Notes under the pieces: model-generated | Database searches by the model: none | What the model saw: the letters and a program-made list of their open reading frames with translations, nothing else | What the model was told of the DNA's origin: nothing | Assembly (NCBI RefSeq): GCF_900108085.1 | Contig: NZ_FNVR01000015.1 | Coordinates: forward strand, 35,923 to 99,922 | DNA length: 64,000 bases | Origin: Algoriphagus boritolerans DSM 17298 = JCM 18970 | Lineage (GTDB): Bacteria; Bacteroidota; Bacteroidia; Cytophagales; Cyclobacteriaceae | Reading direction: 5' to 3' | Translations under genes and position numbers: made by a program | Part shown: one piece after another, positions 26,224 through 36,641 of the stretch | How positions within the stretch are numbered: the first letter of the stretch is position 1 | Layout of the letters: each line of letters opens with the position of its first letter

Positions 26224-28410
26224 ATGATTAAAAGTTGGAAAGTGCTGCCTCTGGCCTGGATCACGATGATAGGAATGATACTCAGTGCGCAGGCTCAGGG
26301 TCTGAAGAAAGTGACTTTGGAGGATGTCTTCAAAAAAGGCAGGTTCAATCAAAAGTCCGTTTATGGTATCAATTGGATGAAAGACGGGCAGTATTACAGC
26401 TCTTTGGTGCAAAGATCAGGCACCTCCACTGTGGTGAAAATCAACCTTGCAACCGGCGAAGAAGCTGGGGTTTTGCTCGATGGAAGAGCATTGGGAGTCA
26501 ATTTTTCTTCCTATAGTTTCAATGCCGACGAGTCCAAAGCCCTGATCGCAACCGACGTGGAGCCAATTTATCGAAGATCCTCCAAGGGAGTTTTTTATGT
26601 GGTAGATATGGCCTCCGGCCAAAAGCAGGAGTTGATGAACGGTGAAAAAATCTCCTATGCCACCCTTTCTCCGGACAATGACAAAGCGGCTTTTGTCAAA
26701 GAAAACAACCTGTACCTGGTCGAGTTGGCAACCAATAAGTTAACACAAATTACGACTGACGGAGCGTGGAATAAGGTCATCAACGGTGCTGCAGATTGGG
26801 TTTATGAGGAGGAATTTTCCATGGCCCAGGCTTTCAAGTGGTCGCCCGATGGCAAAAAGATCGCATTCCTCCGATTTGATGAAACACAGGTACCTGAATT
26901 CAACATGCAGACCTGGGGGCCACTTTATCCCCAGGATTACAAGTTTAAGTATCCTAAAGCAGGAGAGAAAAATGCGCTCGTGAGTATTCATGTGTATGAC
27001 TTATCCTCCGGGAAAACCCAAAAAATAGATGCTGGCAACGAGACTGATATTTATTTGCCACGAATCTATTGGACCAAAGACGCAAATCAATTAGCCTTTA
27101 TCCGGATGAATCGTCTGCAAAACCAATTGGACCTTTTCCATGCCGATGCAACTACCGGTGAAAGCAAACTGATCATCTCCGAGACGTCCAAAACCTACGT
27201 GGATTTGGATTACAATGATGATTTGCAATACCTCAGCGACGGAAAAACCTTTATCCGAACTTCCGAGCAAGATGGCTTCAAGCACATTTATCATCACAAC
27301 ATGGACGGAAGTCTGATCCGTCAGATTACCTCCGGAAATTGGGAAGTGAGTTCCATGCTGGGGATCGATGAGAGGGCAAAGAAGCTTTATTTCATCTCCA
27401 CTGAGGCTTCGCCTTTGGAGCGAAATTTCTATGTAATCAATCTGGATGGAAAAGGCAAAAAACTCCTTACTCCGGCCAAAGGGACTCATACGATTAACAT
27501 GAGTTCGGATTATAAATTCTTTATTGATTACTACTCCACCACGGAAACTCCAGTGAAAGTGACTTTGAATGATGCAGCCGGAAAGGAGATCAAAGTTTTG
27601 GAAGACAATCAAATATTGAGAGAGCAGTTGGCAGGTTTTGCTTTGGGTAAAAAGGAATTTTTCAGCTTTCCGACTGTGGATGGAACAGAGCTAAACGGCT
27701 ACATCCTCAAGCCGGCCGACTTTGACCCAACCAAGAAATATCCCGTGCTGATGTACGTCTATGGAGGTCCGGGCTCACAAAATGTGCTGAATTCCTGGGG
27801 AGGAGCCCGGGACTTTTGGCATCAGCAACTGGCCGCTGAGGGGATTATTGTGGCCTGTGTGGACAACCGGGGAACCGGTGGCAAAGGCAGGGATTTCAAG
27901 CATTCCACGTATGCGAACCTTGGCAAATTGGAAACTATCGATCAGATCGAGGGAGCCAAGTATTTTGCCAAAATGCCTTTTGTGGATGCGTCTAGAATCG
28001 GAATTTGGGGCTGGTCGTACGGTGGCTACATGTCATCCCTTGCTCTGATGAAAGGGAATGAGGTATTCAAAACTGCCATTGCTGTTGCACCTGTGACTAC
28101 CTGGAGGTATTATGATACGATCTACACCGAGCGATACCTGCAGACTCCGCAGCTAAATGCGTCTGGTTATGACGACAATAGCCCTATCACACACGTGAAT
28201 ATGCTTAAAGGCAATTTCCTGCTTATTCACGGAACAGGCGATGACAACGTCCATTTCCAGAATTCTGTCGATTTGGTCAATGCGCTGATTGCTGCGGATA
28301 AACAGTTTGAGACATTTTATTATCCAAATCGAAACCATGGGATATCCGGTGGAAATACCACTTGGCATCTGTATACCATGATGACGGATTTTCTGAAGCG
28401 GAAGCTGTAA
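26224..28410 (+). CDS. Dipeptidyl peptidase IV, family S9B
   Basis: 728 residues. Signal peptide (…SAQAQG), an eight-bladed propeller region (e.g. KSVYGINWMKDGQYYSSLV, EEFSMAQAFKWSPDGKKIAF with the Glu pair that binds the substrate N-terminus, WVYEEEF), then the catalytic domain: YVYGGPGSQNV, the Ser elbow IWGWSYGGYMSSLAL, the Asp in IHGTGDDNVHFQ and the His in YYPNRNHGISGG. It removes Xaa-Pro or Xaa-Ala dipeptides in the periplasm. Complete; followed by a strong terminator. Confidence 0.95.
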   Translation: MIKSWKVLPLAWITMIGMILSAQAQGLKKVTLEDVFKKGRFNQKSVYGINWMKDGQYYSSLVQRSGTSTVVKINLATGEEAGVLLDGRALGVNFSSYSFNADESKALIATDVEPIYRRSSKGVFYVVDMASGQKQELMNGEKISYATLSPDNDKAAFVKENNLYLVELATNKLTQITTDGAWNKVINGAADWVYEEEFSMAQAFKWSPDGKKIAFLRFDETQVPEFNMQTWGPLYPQDYKFKYPKAGEKNALVSIHVYDLSSGKTQKIDAGNETDIYLPRIYWTKDANQLAFIRMNRLQNQLDLFHADATTGESKLIISETSKTYVDLDYNDDLQYLSDGKTFIRTSEQDGFKHIYHHNMDGSLIRQITSGNWEVSSMLGIDERAKKLYFISTEASPLERNFYVINLDGKGKKLLTPAKGTHTINMSSDYKFFIDYYSTTETPVKVTLNDAAGKEIKVLEDNQILREQLAGFALGKKEFFSFPTVDGTELNGYILKPADFDPTKKYPVLMYVYGGPGSQNVLNSWGGARDFWHQQLAAEGIIVACVDNRGTGGKGRDFKHSTYANLGKLETIDQIEGAKYFAKMPFVDASRIGIWGWSYGGYMSSLALMKGNEVFKTAIAVAPVTTWRYYDTIYTERYLQTPQLNASGYDDNSPITHVNMLKGNFLLIHGTGDDNVHFQNSVDLVNALIAADKQFETFYYPNRNHGISGGNTTWHLYTMMTDFLKRKL

Positions 28411-28431
28411 AAACTAAAGTTGACCAAATGA

Positions 28432-28465
28432 AAAACCGCAGGATGAAAATTCTGCGGTTTTTTGT
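28432..28465 (+). terminator. Rho-independent terminator of the DPP-IV gene
   Basis: Arms AAAACCGCAG and CTGCGGTTTT with a 10-base loop and trailing T. It lies 21 nt beyond the stop. The remaining 28466-28736 shows no gene or clear repeat. Confidence 0.85.
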
Positions 28466-28736
28466 CAACAATAAACTTGGGAGGTTATTTTAGTCAGGTA
28501 TCCATTGGATTTATGATTTTCAATTCCTCTACTTTACTAAAATCTTTTATTTTTTAGAATGACTGTTCTAAAAGGGACTGAATCTTGATTTTAGAATCCT
28601 AAAATGCAGGTAAGTTTCATCGGTAAAACCTTCCTTCACTGGTTTTCATAAGATTGAGAGATTGTCCACACCCCATTCTCTACAATTCTTATATTATCTA
28701 AACCTTCAAGCGGTGGATGTTCTTGGGGAGGAACCA

Positions 28737-30026
28737 CTACTTAACAGAGTTTTTCAAGCGATAGTCAAAAATATACCAAGCTAAAGTTCCCAAAAGAACT
28801 AGAATTGAACTCACTATGATCAGAGAGGAAATTGGAAGTGCATAGCGAGCGATCATGAAGTAATACATATAACCTACTATGAACAGAGTCAATGCCCAAT
28901 TAAGATATTTCCAAATCCCCAACACCTTCATGCCTTTTTCGACTACCTGCTTAGCCTGACGTTTGAGTGCGATCCAGATGCCCGAGAGGATCAGACCACA
29001 AATGGCCAACCCACCCACAAACCAAATGATTTTGGTGGTCAGGCCGCCCCAGTTTCCAAAGTGGAGTGGATCGGCAATATCGTTCAGATACATCGTAGTA
29101 GGGATTTCCTCCGCCTTTTGGACTCCCACTACTTCATGAGTTACCGGGTCTATATAGACCCTGTTGGATCTTTTTCTGACTAAGGGTACCTCACTTTTTC
29201 CTCTGAAATAAATCGGATTAGTGAGGCTACCTCCAGGTACAATTCCTCCTATTCTCAATCCCGGGATTTCCTTTTTCGCTAAATCCGCCGCTTGATCATA
29301 GTCAAGTTGGTAGGAAATTGAAATAGAACGGTCAAATGTGTGTTCTTTTTCCTTGAGCTTTGGAGCTGAAGGATTCGAGATATCCGATACTTTGGCGATG
29401 TTGGTTCGCTCGATAAAGTACCAGATTCCTGTAATAGAAATCAGAAGGGCAAACGGAACAGTCCATAACCCAACCACTCGGTGTAAACTTCTAAATAAGA
29501 CCAAAGGACCTTTTTCAGATTTTAATTCAAAAAGCTTATTCCACCATTTTTTGTAAAAAAACAGGGGGGTAACCATTGATACAAGCAGGAAGAAGGCAAA
29601 AACCAGTACGATGAAATAGCCGATCTGATTGAATGGCATAAATAGGTAATAGTGAAAGTCCCTGAAAAAACGCTGAAAAGTGACCGTGGTGCTTCCGGTC
29701 ACTTGGCCTTTGAGCGGGTCTACAAATACATAATACCGCTGATCTCCGTCTTCCACATAAACAATATCATTAAGATAAGGAGCGTCTTCCATCAACCAAT
29801 AGGTGAGCTCTCCATTTGGGTAGGCATTTTGGACAGCCCGGGCTAGCTCGTTGTAGGATTTTCGCTCGCCTTCACCGGAGGCACGGAGACCAGGATAATA
29901 AAGCCAATCCATCTCATTGCTCAGTGTGGCCAGGGTACCTGAAAAGCATACTATGAAAAACAGAATGCTTAACTTGATCCCTATCCAGCTGTGGACCTGA
30001 AATAGTATCTTTTTACTCAGTTTCAC
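28737..30026 (-). CDS. PepSY-associated transmembrane protein
   Basis: 429 residues. N-terminal VHSWIGIKLSILFFIVCFSG is the typical PepSY_TM helix with the conserved H-x-W; helices follow near residues 140-165, 200-220 and 335-420, with two PepSY-like periplasmic segments (DQAADLAKKEIPGLRIGGIV, VYIDPVTHEVVG). Such proteins accompany TonB siderophore receptors and may reduce ferric-siderophores at the inner membrane. 15 nt downstream of the TonB receptor stop, so co-transcribed with it; probably iron regulated. Confidence 0.9.
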   Translation of the reverse strand: MKLSKKILFQVHSWIGIKLSILFFIVCFSGTLATLSNEMDWLYYPGLRASGEGERKSYNELARAVQNAYPNGELTYWLMEDAPYLNDIVYVEDGDQRYYVFVDPLKGQVTGSTTVTFQRFFRDFHYYLFMPFNQIGYFIVLVFAFFLLVSMVTPLFFYKKWWNKLFELKSEKGPLVLFRSLHRVVGLWTVPFALLISITGIWYFIERTNIAKVSDISNPSAPKLKEKEHTFDRSISISYQLDYDQAADLAKKEIPGLRIGGIVPGGSLTNPIYFRGKSEVPLVRKRSNRVYIDPVTHEVVGVQKAEEIPTTMYLNDIADPLHFGNWGGLTTKIIWFVGGLAICGLILSGIWIALKRQAKQVVEKGMKVLGIWKYLNWALTLFIVGYMYYFMIARYALPISSLIIVSSILVLLGTLAWYIFDYRLKNSVK

Positions 30027-30041
30027 AGGTTTTGGACTTGT

Positions 30042-32507
30042 TTAGAAGGTGTACGATACAGTGGTCATGATATTTCGGGGAGTACCGGGGAAGGCTCTGA
30101 TCACGTCATATCCTCCTACCCAGTGGATGTCATTCATCAGGTTATTGACATTGACTTGAAACTGAACCTTATCCAACTTGTAATACAGCGCTGCATCCAC
30201 AATGCCATAGGAAGGAAATATATCCGGCTGATCCGCTGTAACAATCGATCCCAATCGATCAGATACATAGTTATAACCAAAGCCTATTCCCAGGCCTTTG
30301 AAAGAACCTTGTTCAAAAATGTACTTGGACCAAAGGTTAGCGGTATTTTTAGGGGCATTTGGCTTTTGTCTTCCAATTACAGCCTCATCGTCTGCCTGTG
30401 TGATGGTTGCATCATTGAAGGCATATCCTGCGACAATTGACCAATTGGGTAAAATATTACCGGTGACATTCACTTCTACCCCCTTGGACAATTCTTCTCC
30501 CAGTTGAACCAGTCGCTCGGGGTTATTGGGGTCGTTGGCATTGTATAATCCCCCTCTTTCTTTGATTTGGTAAAGGGATAACGTAGCACTCAGTCTTTTT
30601 TGAAACCATTCGGTCTTGGTGCCAATTTCAACCATCTCACTGGTCAGCGGGTCAAAAGGTCCGCCTGCATCAGGATTGATGACAGAAGCACCGTCCTGAG
30701 GCTGGTATCCCTGTACCCAAGTGCCGTAGAGGTTGATATTAGGGTTAACTGTGTATACTAAGCCTACTCTTGGGAGGAGAGCCTGTTGTTCGATTTGTTC
30801 CTCGCCGGGACTGTTGAAGTTCAGATAGTCCTTAAAATATTCCTGCCTGAGGCCTAGTAGGACTTTCAAAGCACCGATTTCCGATTGATTTTGAATATAT
30901 ATTCCGTGGGACTGCTGAAGGTATTGATTGTAGGTGACCCGGGTGTAGAGGTACTTACTCATGTCCTGTAGCCCGTTGGCAATGGGGGAGGTGAGGTCGA
31001 AATGTGCCACGTTGGTCACCGGATTTCCGTTTGAATCGAGAACATAGTTTCCTGCATTTCTGGGGTTGAAAGCGTTTGCTGTTCCTCCATTGGCAAGTAA
31101 GTAGGTTCTTGCCTCAAGCTGGGATCCCCCAGGAAGTTGCTCCTGTCGGAAATAGTCGTATCCCAATAGCAGGGTGTTTTTAACCTTTCCAATCGAGTAA
31201 TCAGCATTGAGGTAATTATTGAATGAGTTATTGTTCCAGGATCGTTTTCTGTAAAAAACCCGCATAGCAACCTTGGTATTGTCAAAGCTTCCATCGCCTA
31301 AAGCTGCAAATTTGTTGGAAGTACGGTGTTCCAATAGGTCCTCGGTATAACTGGAGAGTTGGTAAGTACTGTTAAAGCTGACACGATCCGAAAAGTTGTG
31401 ACGCAGGGAAACCGTAGAGTTGATGGTGGCTTCATTCAAATAATCATTGACGGCACTCAATGACTTGGTAATCGGGGTGGAGAAGAGATCTCTGTTTCCA
31501 AATGCCGCTTGACCCCGGTCCAGTCTGCCCTTGGAGTCCTGATAGACAATATCAAAGTTGAGGCTGGTATTGTCCGTAGGCAAAAAAGCAAAAGATGGTG
31601 CGATGACGAGGTTGCGGCTAAACTGTAAGTCCCTGAACCCATCCGAATTTTCAAAGCCAAGATTGAGGCGGTAAAGGAGTTTTTTATCCTCGGTCATAGT
31701 TCCGGTGAAATCCGCTAGGGTCCGTAGGGTATTGAAACTTCCTACTGTAGTAGAAATCGATTTTCTGGATTCTTCCAATGGTTTTTTGGTCACTCGGTTG
31801 ATTGAGCCACCCGGTGAGGCATTGCCAAAAAGTGCCGAAGCTGGACCTTTGATTACTTCCACTCGCTCAATATGAGGGATCAGTTGAGGTTTCCAAAAGC
31901 TGGTAAATGTTCTCATCCCATTGAGTAAGGTGCCGGAGTTGCCTTGTCCCTGAACCCGAAATCCACGGATGGAAATGTCATTGTAAAAACTATATTGGTT
32001 CACTCCCGCTACGTTTTTGACAACATCGTTGACCGTGAATGCCACTTGATCCAGCATTAGCTCCTTGGTCACAAAATTGATTGAGGCCGGCACGTCTTTG
32101 ATCAGTGAAGCGGTTTTGGTTGCCGAAAAAGTTTCCTTGTTGTCATAGCCTATTTCTCTTCTCCCGGTAATTTCTACCGTCTGTAGTCCAAGTAGATTTT
32201 CCGAGAGGACGAAGTTTATTTCAGAAACCTGTCCCGGGATAATTGTAATCTCTTTGCTTACAGTATTAAAACCAATGAAAGATGCGGTAATCGTATAAGT
32301 TCCTGCTTTGATATCCTGGATGGTATAATTCCCTGACTGATTTGAAATGGCACCCAGATTGGTTCCTCGTACACTGATGTTCACAAACTCAAGCGGCGTG
32401 CCATTGCTACTGGACACCTTACCCATTATCCTTTCTCCCTGGGCAAAAATTGAATTCCCCGCGAGCATCATAGCGATGAAAAGGACTGTCTTTAAACCTA
32501 TATTCAT
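30042..32507 (-). CDS. TonB-dependent siderophore receptor
   Basis: 821 residues. Signal peptide ending SIFAQG, an N-terminal CarboxypepD_reg-like beta-sandwich (GKVSSSNGTPLEFVNISVRG), a plug (DVVKNVAGVNQYSFYNDISI, then RGFRVQGQGNSG, VEVIKGPASALFGNASPGG), and a 22-strand barrel ending GTPRNIMTTVSYTF. The ferric-siderophore branch (FhuA/FecA-like) is supported by the 'RGF…GTLLNGMR' plug style and by the PepSY neighbour. Outer membrane. Ligand unknown. Confidence 0.94.
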   Translation of the reverse strand: MNIGLKTVLFIAMMLAGNSIFAQGERIMGKVSSSNGTPLEFVNISVRGTNLGAISNQSGNYTIQDIKAGTYTITASFIGFNTVSKEITIIPGQVSEINFVLSENLLGLQTVEITGRREIGYDNKETFSATKTASLIKDVPASINFVTKELMLDQVAFTVNDVVKNVAGVNQYSFYNDISIRGFRVQGQGNSGTLLNGMRTFTSFWKPQLIPHIERVEVIKGPASALFGNASPGGSINRVTKKPLEESRKSISTTVGSFNTLRTLADFTGTMTEDKKLLYRLNLGFENSDGFRDLQFSRNLVIAPSFAFLPTDNTSLNFDIVYQDSKGRLDRGQAAFGNRDLFSTPITKSLSAVNDYLNEATINSTVSLRHNFSDRVSFNSTYQLSSYTEDLLEHRTSNKFAALGDGSFDNTKVAMRVFYRKRSWNNNSFNNYLNADYSIGKVKNTLLLGYDYFRQEQLPGGSQLEARTYLLANGGTANAFNPRNAGNYVLDSNGNPVTNVAHFDLTSPIANGLQDMSKYLYTRVTYNQYLQQSHGIYIQNQSEIGALKVLLGLRQEYFKDYLNFNSPGEEQIEQQALLPRVGLVYTVNPNINLYGTWVQGYQPQDGASVINPDAGGPFDPLTSEMVEIGTKTEWFQKRLSATLSLYQIKERGGLYNANDPNNPERLVQLGEELSKGVEVNVTGNILPNWSIVAGYAFNDATITQADDEAVIGRQKPNAPKNTANLWSKYIFEQGSFKGLGIGFGYNYVSDRLGSIVTADQPDIFPSYGIVDAALYYKLDKVQFQVNVNNLMNDIHWVGGYDVIRAFPGTPRNIMTTVSYTF

Positions 32508-32578
32508 AAGAGTTTATTTAGATTGATTATAAACAGCGGCAAATATAAAGCGCAGTAATCTCATGATCCAAATCTTAT

Positions 32579-32593
32579 TTAGATTATTTCTAA
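32579..32593. promoter_or_regulatory. Candidate Fur-type operator
   Basis: Inverted repeat TTAGA-TTATT-TCTAA lies 72-86 bases upstream of the siderophore-receptor start, in AT-rich DNA. Fur-like boxes in Bacteroidota have similar AT-rich dyads. Inferred from position and symmetry only. Confidence 0.35.
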
Positions 32594-33395
32594 TTAGTAG
32601 AAAAATGAGCTAAAAATTTCTTAGGGTAATTCTATAGCTTTTTTTCAGTTTCAACTGATTCCCCCGCCCATCCCCCACCTTTTTTTCTCTTTTACCCCAA
32701 AAAATACCCAGTACTGGAGGACCGGGCGTAAAAAAATGATCCCTTAGGATCATTTTAGCGAGGAGCCAGCTTACAGAGCCTGTCCCGAACGCGCAGCGAT
32801 TCGGGAGAGCCAGCTTGCAGCGTTGTTTAGTTCCAGATTTTTCCCTTTCTTGAGCAACCAACTCAATACCAACAAATTGCTTATAATTAACCAACCAAAT
32901 GATTCCAGTATTTCGGCAATTTCTTGATTTTCCTTTTCTTCAAAATGTTACGGTTTATGACTGGGGCAGCCCGGAATGGACCAGCATATTCAATTTATCA
33001 CTGCTTGATCGCCTTGTCTTCGAGGAGAAAAAGGGATGAGGTAGACCAATGCAGGGTCTCGCTATTCCCGAAATCGAAATGTATCGTCAGGAAGTAGCTA
33101 TTGCTGGCAGCAATTGGGATAGGTGGATAGGCCAATTATAAATTGGTTTGGATATTTGAGTGAAGTTACAAACTTCACTCAGTCCCAACGATAATTTGAC
33201 TACTCCCAGAGGGGGCAGGAGGTAATCATTTACTTAGTCAATTTCAGCAACTACCCAGTTTCCAGGTAATTCAGCCGGTAAGTGCTTGGCATACATAATG
33301 GTTTTGTTAAAAGGATTGACAAACTGAACTCCTATAATCCAGTTAAAAATCCAAATGTTGTCAATAGTAAACATAAATATTTTCTAAATTTCAGA
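32594..33395. other. Gene-poor segment with palindrome and possible remnants
   Basis: About 800 bases without a confident gene. Contents: the palindrome AAAATGATCC/GGATCATTTT (32733-32756); a duplicated phrase GAGCCAGCTTRCAG (about 32763 and 32808); a 47-codon frame from 32897 (MIPVFRQFLDFPFLQN…) that stops at about 33040; and a short piece ending YRQEVAIAGSNWDRWIGQL (to about 33140). The two pieces read like protein but are not recognised; they may be remnants at the left edge of the defence island. Confidence 0.4.
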
Positions 33396-33602
33396 ATGAA
33401 TTCAAAAGAACAATTCGGCAATAAACTGACGGAACTCCGAAAAGGAAGAAATTTGACACAAGTTCAGCTTGCAGAGCGATCTGGGCTTGACAGACCTTAT
33501 ATATCCGGAATAGAGCAGGGAAAGCGTAACGTTTCCCTGGAAGTTATCGCCAAACTGGCTCAAGCATTGGAAATTGAGATCAAAACCTTCTTTGAAGAAT
33601 AA
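33396..33602 (+). CDS. XRE-family regulator, controller-protein-like
   Basis: 68 residues, a single helix-turn-helix: LRKGRNLTQVQLAERSGLDR then ISGIEQGKRNVSLEVIAKLA. Size and gene position match C proteins that delay expression of restriction genes in type II systems. Its 3' end overlaps the start of the Vsr frame (33574) by 29 nt, so the regulator and vsr are translated from one transcript. The ATG at 33396 is taken because the HTH begins soon after; upstream codons are in AT-rich intergenic DNA. No clear C-box dyad is visible upstream by eye. Confidence 0.85.
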   Translation: MNSKEQFGNKLTELRKGRNLTQVQLAERSGLDRPYISGIEQGKRNVSLEVIAKLAQALEIEIKTFFEE

Positions 33603-34056
33603 GCCCTACATACTGCCCAAAGTAGCCGTTGCCCAGTTCTGCGAGGAAAACGGTTTCTATACAACTGAACAGCGCTCCTACAACATGTCCCGGATCCGCT
33701 CCAAGGGAACCAAACCCGAGCTGCTACTCAAGAAAGCACTCTGGCAGGTAGGTGTCCGATATAAAACACCCAAGAAACCACTTCCCGGCAAACCGGATAT
33801 CAGTTTGAAAAAATATAAGCTTGTCATTTTTGTAGATGGTGCTTTCTGGCATGGCTACGATTGGGTAAACCGCAAAAACGCAATTAAATCCAACCGGGAA
33901 TTCTGGATCGCCAAGATCGAGCGCAATATGCAACGTGATCAGGAAGTTAATGCAATCTATCAGGCCAAAGGCTGGAGAGTATTGAGATTCTGGGATTTTG
34001 AGGTGAAAGGGGAGTTGGGTATTTGTCTGAGGAAGGTGCTTTCAATTCTGAATTAG
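33574..34056 (+). CDS. vsr: Very-short-patch repair endonuclease (Vsr)
   Basis: 160 residues. Vsr nicks T:G mismatches that arise by deamination of 5-methylcytosine. Family blocks: RSYNMSRIRSKGTKPELLLK, LPGKPDISLKKYKLVIFVDG (catalytic Asp), AFWHGYDW, NREFWIAKIERNMQRDQEVN and GWRVLRFWDFEVKGEL. The usual HGCFWHGH(D/H)C is VDGAFWHGYDW here, so the zinc-site cysteine and histidines are partly lost; it may be a zinc-free subgroup. Start is a TTG at 33574 inside the regulator gene (a second TTG lies at 33592). It serves the following CCWGG-type methylase. Confidence 0.9.
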   Translation: MRSKPSLKNKPYILPKVAVAQFCEENGFYTTEQRSYNMSRIRSKGTKPELLLKKALWQVGVRYKTPKKPLPGKPDISLKKYKLVIFVDGAFWHGYDWVNRKNAIKSNREFWIAKIERNMQRDQEVNAIYQAKGWRVLRFWDFEVKGELGICLRKVLSILN

Positions 34057-34152
34057 GACAGAAACAGATAATTTCCTTCCCGACAGCTTATGTCAAATAT
34101 CATGCATGTGATAAAGTCGGAGAAATCCCTGATCCAAATTCAATATATTTGA

Positions 34153-35412
34153 TTGATTGAATATATTGTTTACAGATTAAGCTCAGAAATGCCCGTTAAG
34201 TACTCAGATTTAAAGAAAAAATTGAAAATCGACATCAAAAAGCCAGAACAGACCGAATTGGCTTATTTGACCCACTTTTTGCATGGTGCCGGAAATGGTA
34301 CTTCCAAGTACTATCAAGCCGGTGCAACACAATACGCGGAAACAATTTTGGACATGGTTGCGGAGCCTTGGTATCAGGGATATCTACCAATCAAATGGGA
34401 CATCCCTTTTCCTCCTCCCGAAAATCCGAAATTCAAATTCATTGATCTCTTTGCCGGTATAGGAGGTTTTAGAATGGCCTTTCAGAATTTAGGGGGCAAA
34501 TGTGTTTTTACCAGCGAATGGAATCACTACGCCCAAAAAACCTATGAGGCCAATTTTGGAGAAGTGCCTTTTGGTGATATCACCAAAATAGACGAAAAAG
34601 AAATACCCGATCACGATATTTTGGTAGGAGGTTTTCCTTGCCAGCCTTTTTCTATTGCAGGAGTCTCTAAAAAGAATGCATTGGGAAGGACGCATGGATT
34701 TTTGGATGAAACCCAGGGTACCCTGTTTTTTGATATAGCCAGAATCATTAATGAAAAAAGACCTAAGGCGTTCCTTTTGGAAAATGTAAAAAATCTGGTC
34801 TCCCATGATAAAGGTAAAACATTCAAAGTGATCTCTGAGACCTTGAGAGAGTTGGGATATACTATTCATTATCGGGTACTTGATGGCAAATATTATGCAC
34901 CCCAGCATCGGGAGAGGATAATTATTGTCGGATTTAATAAAGATATATTTCTAGGTAATGAGGAGTTTACGTTTCCTGAAATGCCCGATAATCCTCCGAT
35001 GGTAATCGAAGATATTCTGGAAAAAGAGGTAGATGATAAATATACTCTGACCGATAATCTCTGGGAGTACCTGCAGAAGTATGCTTTGAAACATAAAGCT
35101 GCAGGAAATGGCTTTGGCTTTGGACTGGTAAAGTTCGATGGAATCTCCAGAACCCTCAGTGCGAGGTATTACAAAGACGGATCCGAAATTCTGATACCTC
35201 AAGAAGGCAAAAACCCAAGGAGATTGACCCCGAGGGAATGCGCTAGACTCCAGGGATATCCTGAAAATTTTGTCATTCCATCTTACGTTTCAGACACTCA
35301 GGCTTACAAACAGTTTGGGAATTCAGTTGTGATGCCTTTAATGGAAGATGTCGGAAGATCAATAACCCAAGTTTTATTGAAAAAGAATAAACATGTCAAA
35401 TCCGTTATCTAA
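34153..35412 (+). CDS. DNA cytosine-5 methyltransferase, EcoRII/Dcm type
   Basis: About 419 residues from a TTG at 34153, or 407 from an ATG at 34189. Motif [15 protein letters not shown], motif [11 protein letters not shown] with catalytic Cys (about 163), [31 protein letters not shown], motif [15 protein letters not shown], then [41 protein letters not shown] and FGNSVV. The stretch after motif IV and the GNGFGFGLV and DGSEILI segments are those of M.EcoRII and Dcm, so CCWGG (inner C) is the predicted target. It has the N-terminal extension typical of this group. Overlaps the nuclease gene by 20 nt. Confidence 0.95.
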   Translation: MIEYIVYRLSSEMPVKYSDLKKKLKIDIKKPEQTELAYLTHFLHGAGNGTSKYYQAGATQYAETILDMVAEPWYQGYLPIKWDIPFPPPENPKFKFIDLFAGIGGFRMAFQNLGGKCVFTSEWNHYAQKTYEANFGEVPFGDITKIDEKEIPDHDILVGGFPCQPFSIAGVSKKNALGRTHGFLDETQGTLFFDIARIINEKRPKAFLLENVKNLVSHDKGKTFKVISETLRELGYTIHYRVLDGKYYAPQHRERIIIVGFNKDIFLGNEEFTFPEMPDNPPMVIEDILEKEVDDKYTLTDNLWEYLQKYALKHKAAGNGFGFGLVKFDGISRTLSARYYKDGSEILIPQEGKNPRRLTPRECARLQGYPENFVIPSYVSDTQAYKQFGNSVVMPLMEDVGRSITQVLLKKNKHVKSVI

Positions 35413-36598
35413 GTTTTTTGTTGCCGCGGGTGCTAAAAGACTTTCTGCGGTTGAAACAGATCCCGAAACATCCAATCAGCATGAGTTTAATGGAGTTCTA
35501 GGGTTCAAAGAGATTTTTGGAACAGAGCGTATCACGTTTGATACAAAGTTCTTGTACCTCCCTGATAATGAAGAAGGAGAACTTTTGGAATCTGGGCATT
35601 TAACATGGTATGACGCTAGGGAAAATCATGCAACCAGGACCGAATTCAGACTTTACTACAGTCCAAACAATCCAATCAAGCTGGCTCAGGAAGGGGATTT
35701 GGTGATAATTGCCAAGTCAACTGAAGGATATTTGTTAGTGATAGTTTGTCCCAAAGGTTCAACTCACGAGAGCCAATTATTATGGTTATTTGGACTTGAG
35801 GAATCAGAAAAGAGATTTCTGATCAAGGATTACAGTGCGGAAAAATCTGATTTGGGTTTTGCAGGTAAACTGATTGTTTCATCTTTGGGGTTGGAGATAG
35901 AAGAGGAGGAACCGAACTACCTTGAGGACATGCTCAATAGATTTGGTGAAAAATTGCCTTCCACTTTTTTGTTTTCAGAATATGCTCGGACAACTTTAAA
36001 AGAAAAAATATCTCCAACTGAGGCGCCGGATGACACTTTAATAGCTTGGATGACTTGGGAGGAAAAGTTGTTTAGAACATTTGAAAAGTATGTAGTCCAA
36101 GCCAAATTGAAAGAAGGATTTGGAAGTGACGGATTGGATGTGGACGATTTTATCAGCTTCTCTTTGAGAGTTCAGAATAAAAGGAAATCAAGGGCAGGAT
36201 ATGCCTTTGAGAATCATTTGGCAGAGATATTCGATCAAAGCTCGATAAGCTACTCGAGAGGTGTGAAGACCGAACGGAACAACAAGCCGGATTTTCTTTT
36301 TCCAGGAGTAAGGGAGTATTTCGACCCTATGTTCCCAAATACTCAATTGACCATGTTGGGATTAAAGACCACCGCTAAGGATAGATGGAGACAGGTAATC
36401 CCGGAAGCTGATAGAATCAGCCCCAAGCACCTGATCACCTTGGAACCGGCAATCAGCCGAAATCAAACGGATGAAATGCGTGTTCAGGCAGTAAAGCTCG
36501 TGATTCCAAAATCGATTGCACCTACCTATTCTGCAGAACAGCAAAAGGAATTAATGTGTTTGGAAGATTTTGTGGGCTTGGTGAAGAAGAGACAGTGA
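35393..36598 (+). CDS. Type II restriction endonuclease, EcoRII-like
   Basis: 401 residues against 404 in EcoRII. The C-terminal catalytic half matches EcoRII in [49 protein letters not shown]273, D300 and K325 line up with EcoRII Glu271, Asp299 and Lys324, the PD-(D/E)xK site. The N-terminal half (about 1-190) fits the regulatory DNA-binding domain that blocks the active site until a second CCWGG is bound (type IIE). ATG at 35393 lies inside the methylase end, so R is coupled to M. Predicted to cut unmethylated CCWGG. Confidence 0.95.
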   Translation: MSNPLSKFFVAAGAKRLSAVETDPETSNQHEFNGVLGFKEIFGTERITFDTKFLYLPDNEEGELLESGHLTWYDARENHATRTEFRLYYSPNNPIKLAQEGDLVIIAKSTEGYLLVIVCPKGSTHESQLLWLFGLEESEKRFLIKDYSAEKSDLGFAGKLIVSSLGLEIEEEEPNYLEDMLNRFGEKLPSTFLFSEYARTTLKEKISPTEAPDDTLIAWMTWEEKLFRTFEKYVVQAKLKEGFGSDGLDVDDFISFSLRVQNKRKSRAGYAFENHLAEIFDQSSISYSRGVKTERNNKPDFLFPGVREYFDPMFPNTQLTMLGLKTTAKDRWRQVIPEADRISPKHLITLEPAISRNQTDEMRVQAVKLVIPKSIAPTYSAEQQKELMCLEDFVGLVKKRQ

Positions 36599-36641
36599 TA
36601 AAAAATAGGCCTGACTTATACAAGAAGTAGTTTAACAATTG

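Noticed and set aside
32610..32894. 94-codon minus-strand frame
   Set aside because: Mostly repeat and palindrome sequence; the protein has no family features.
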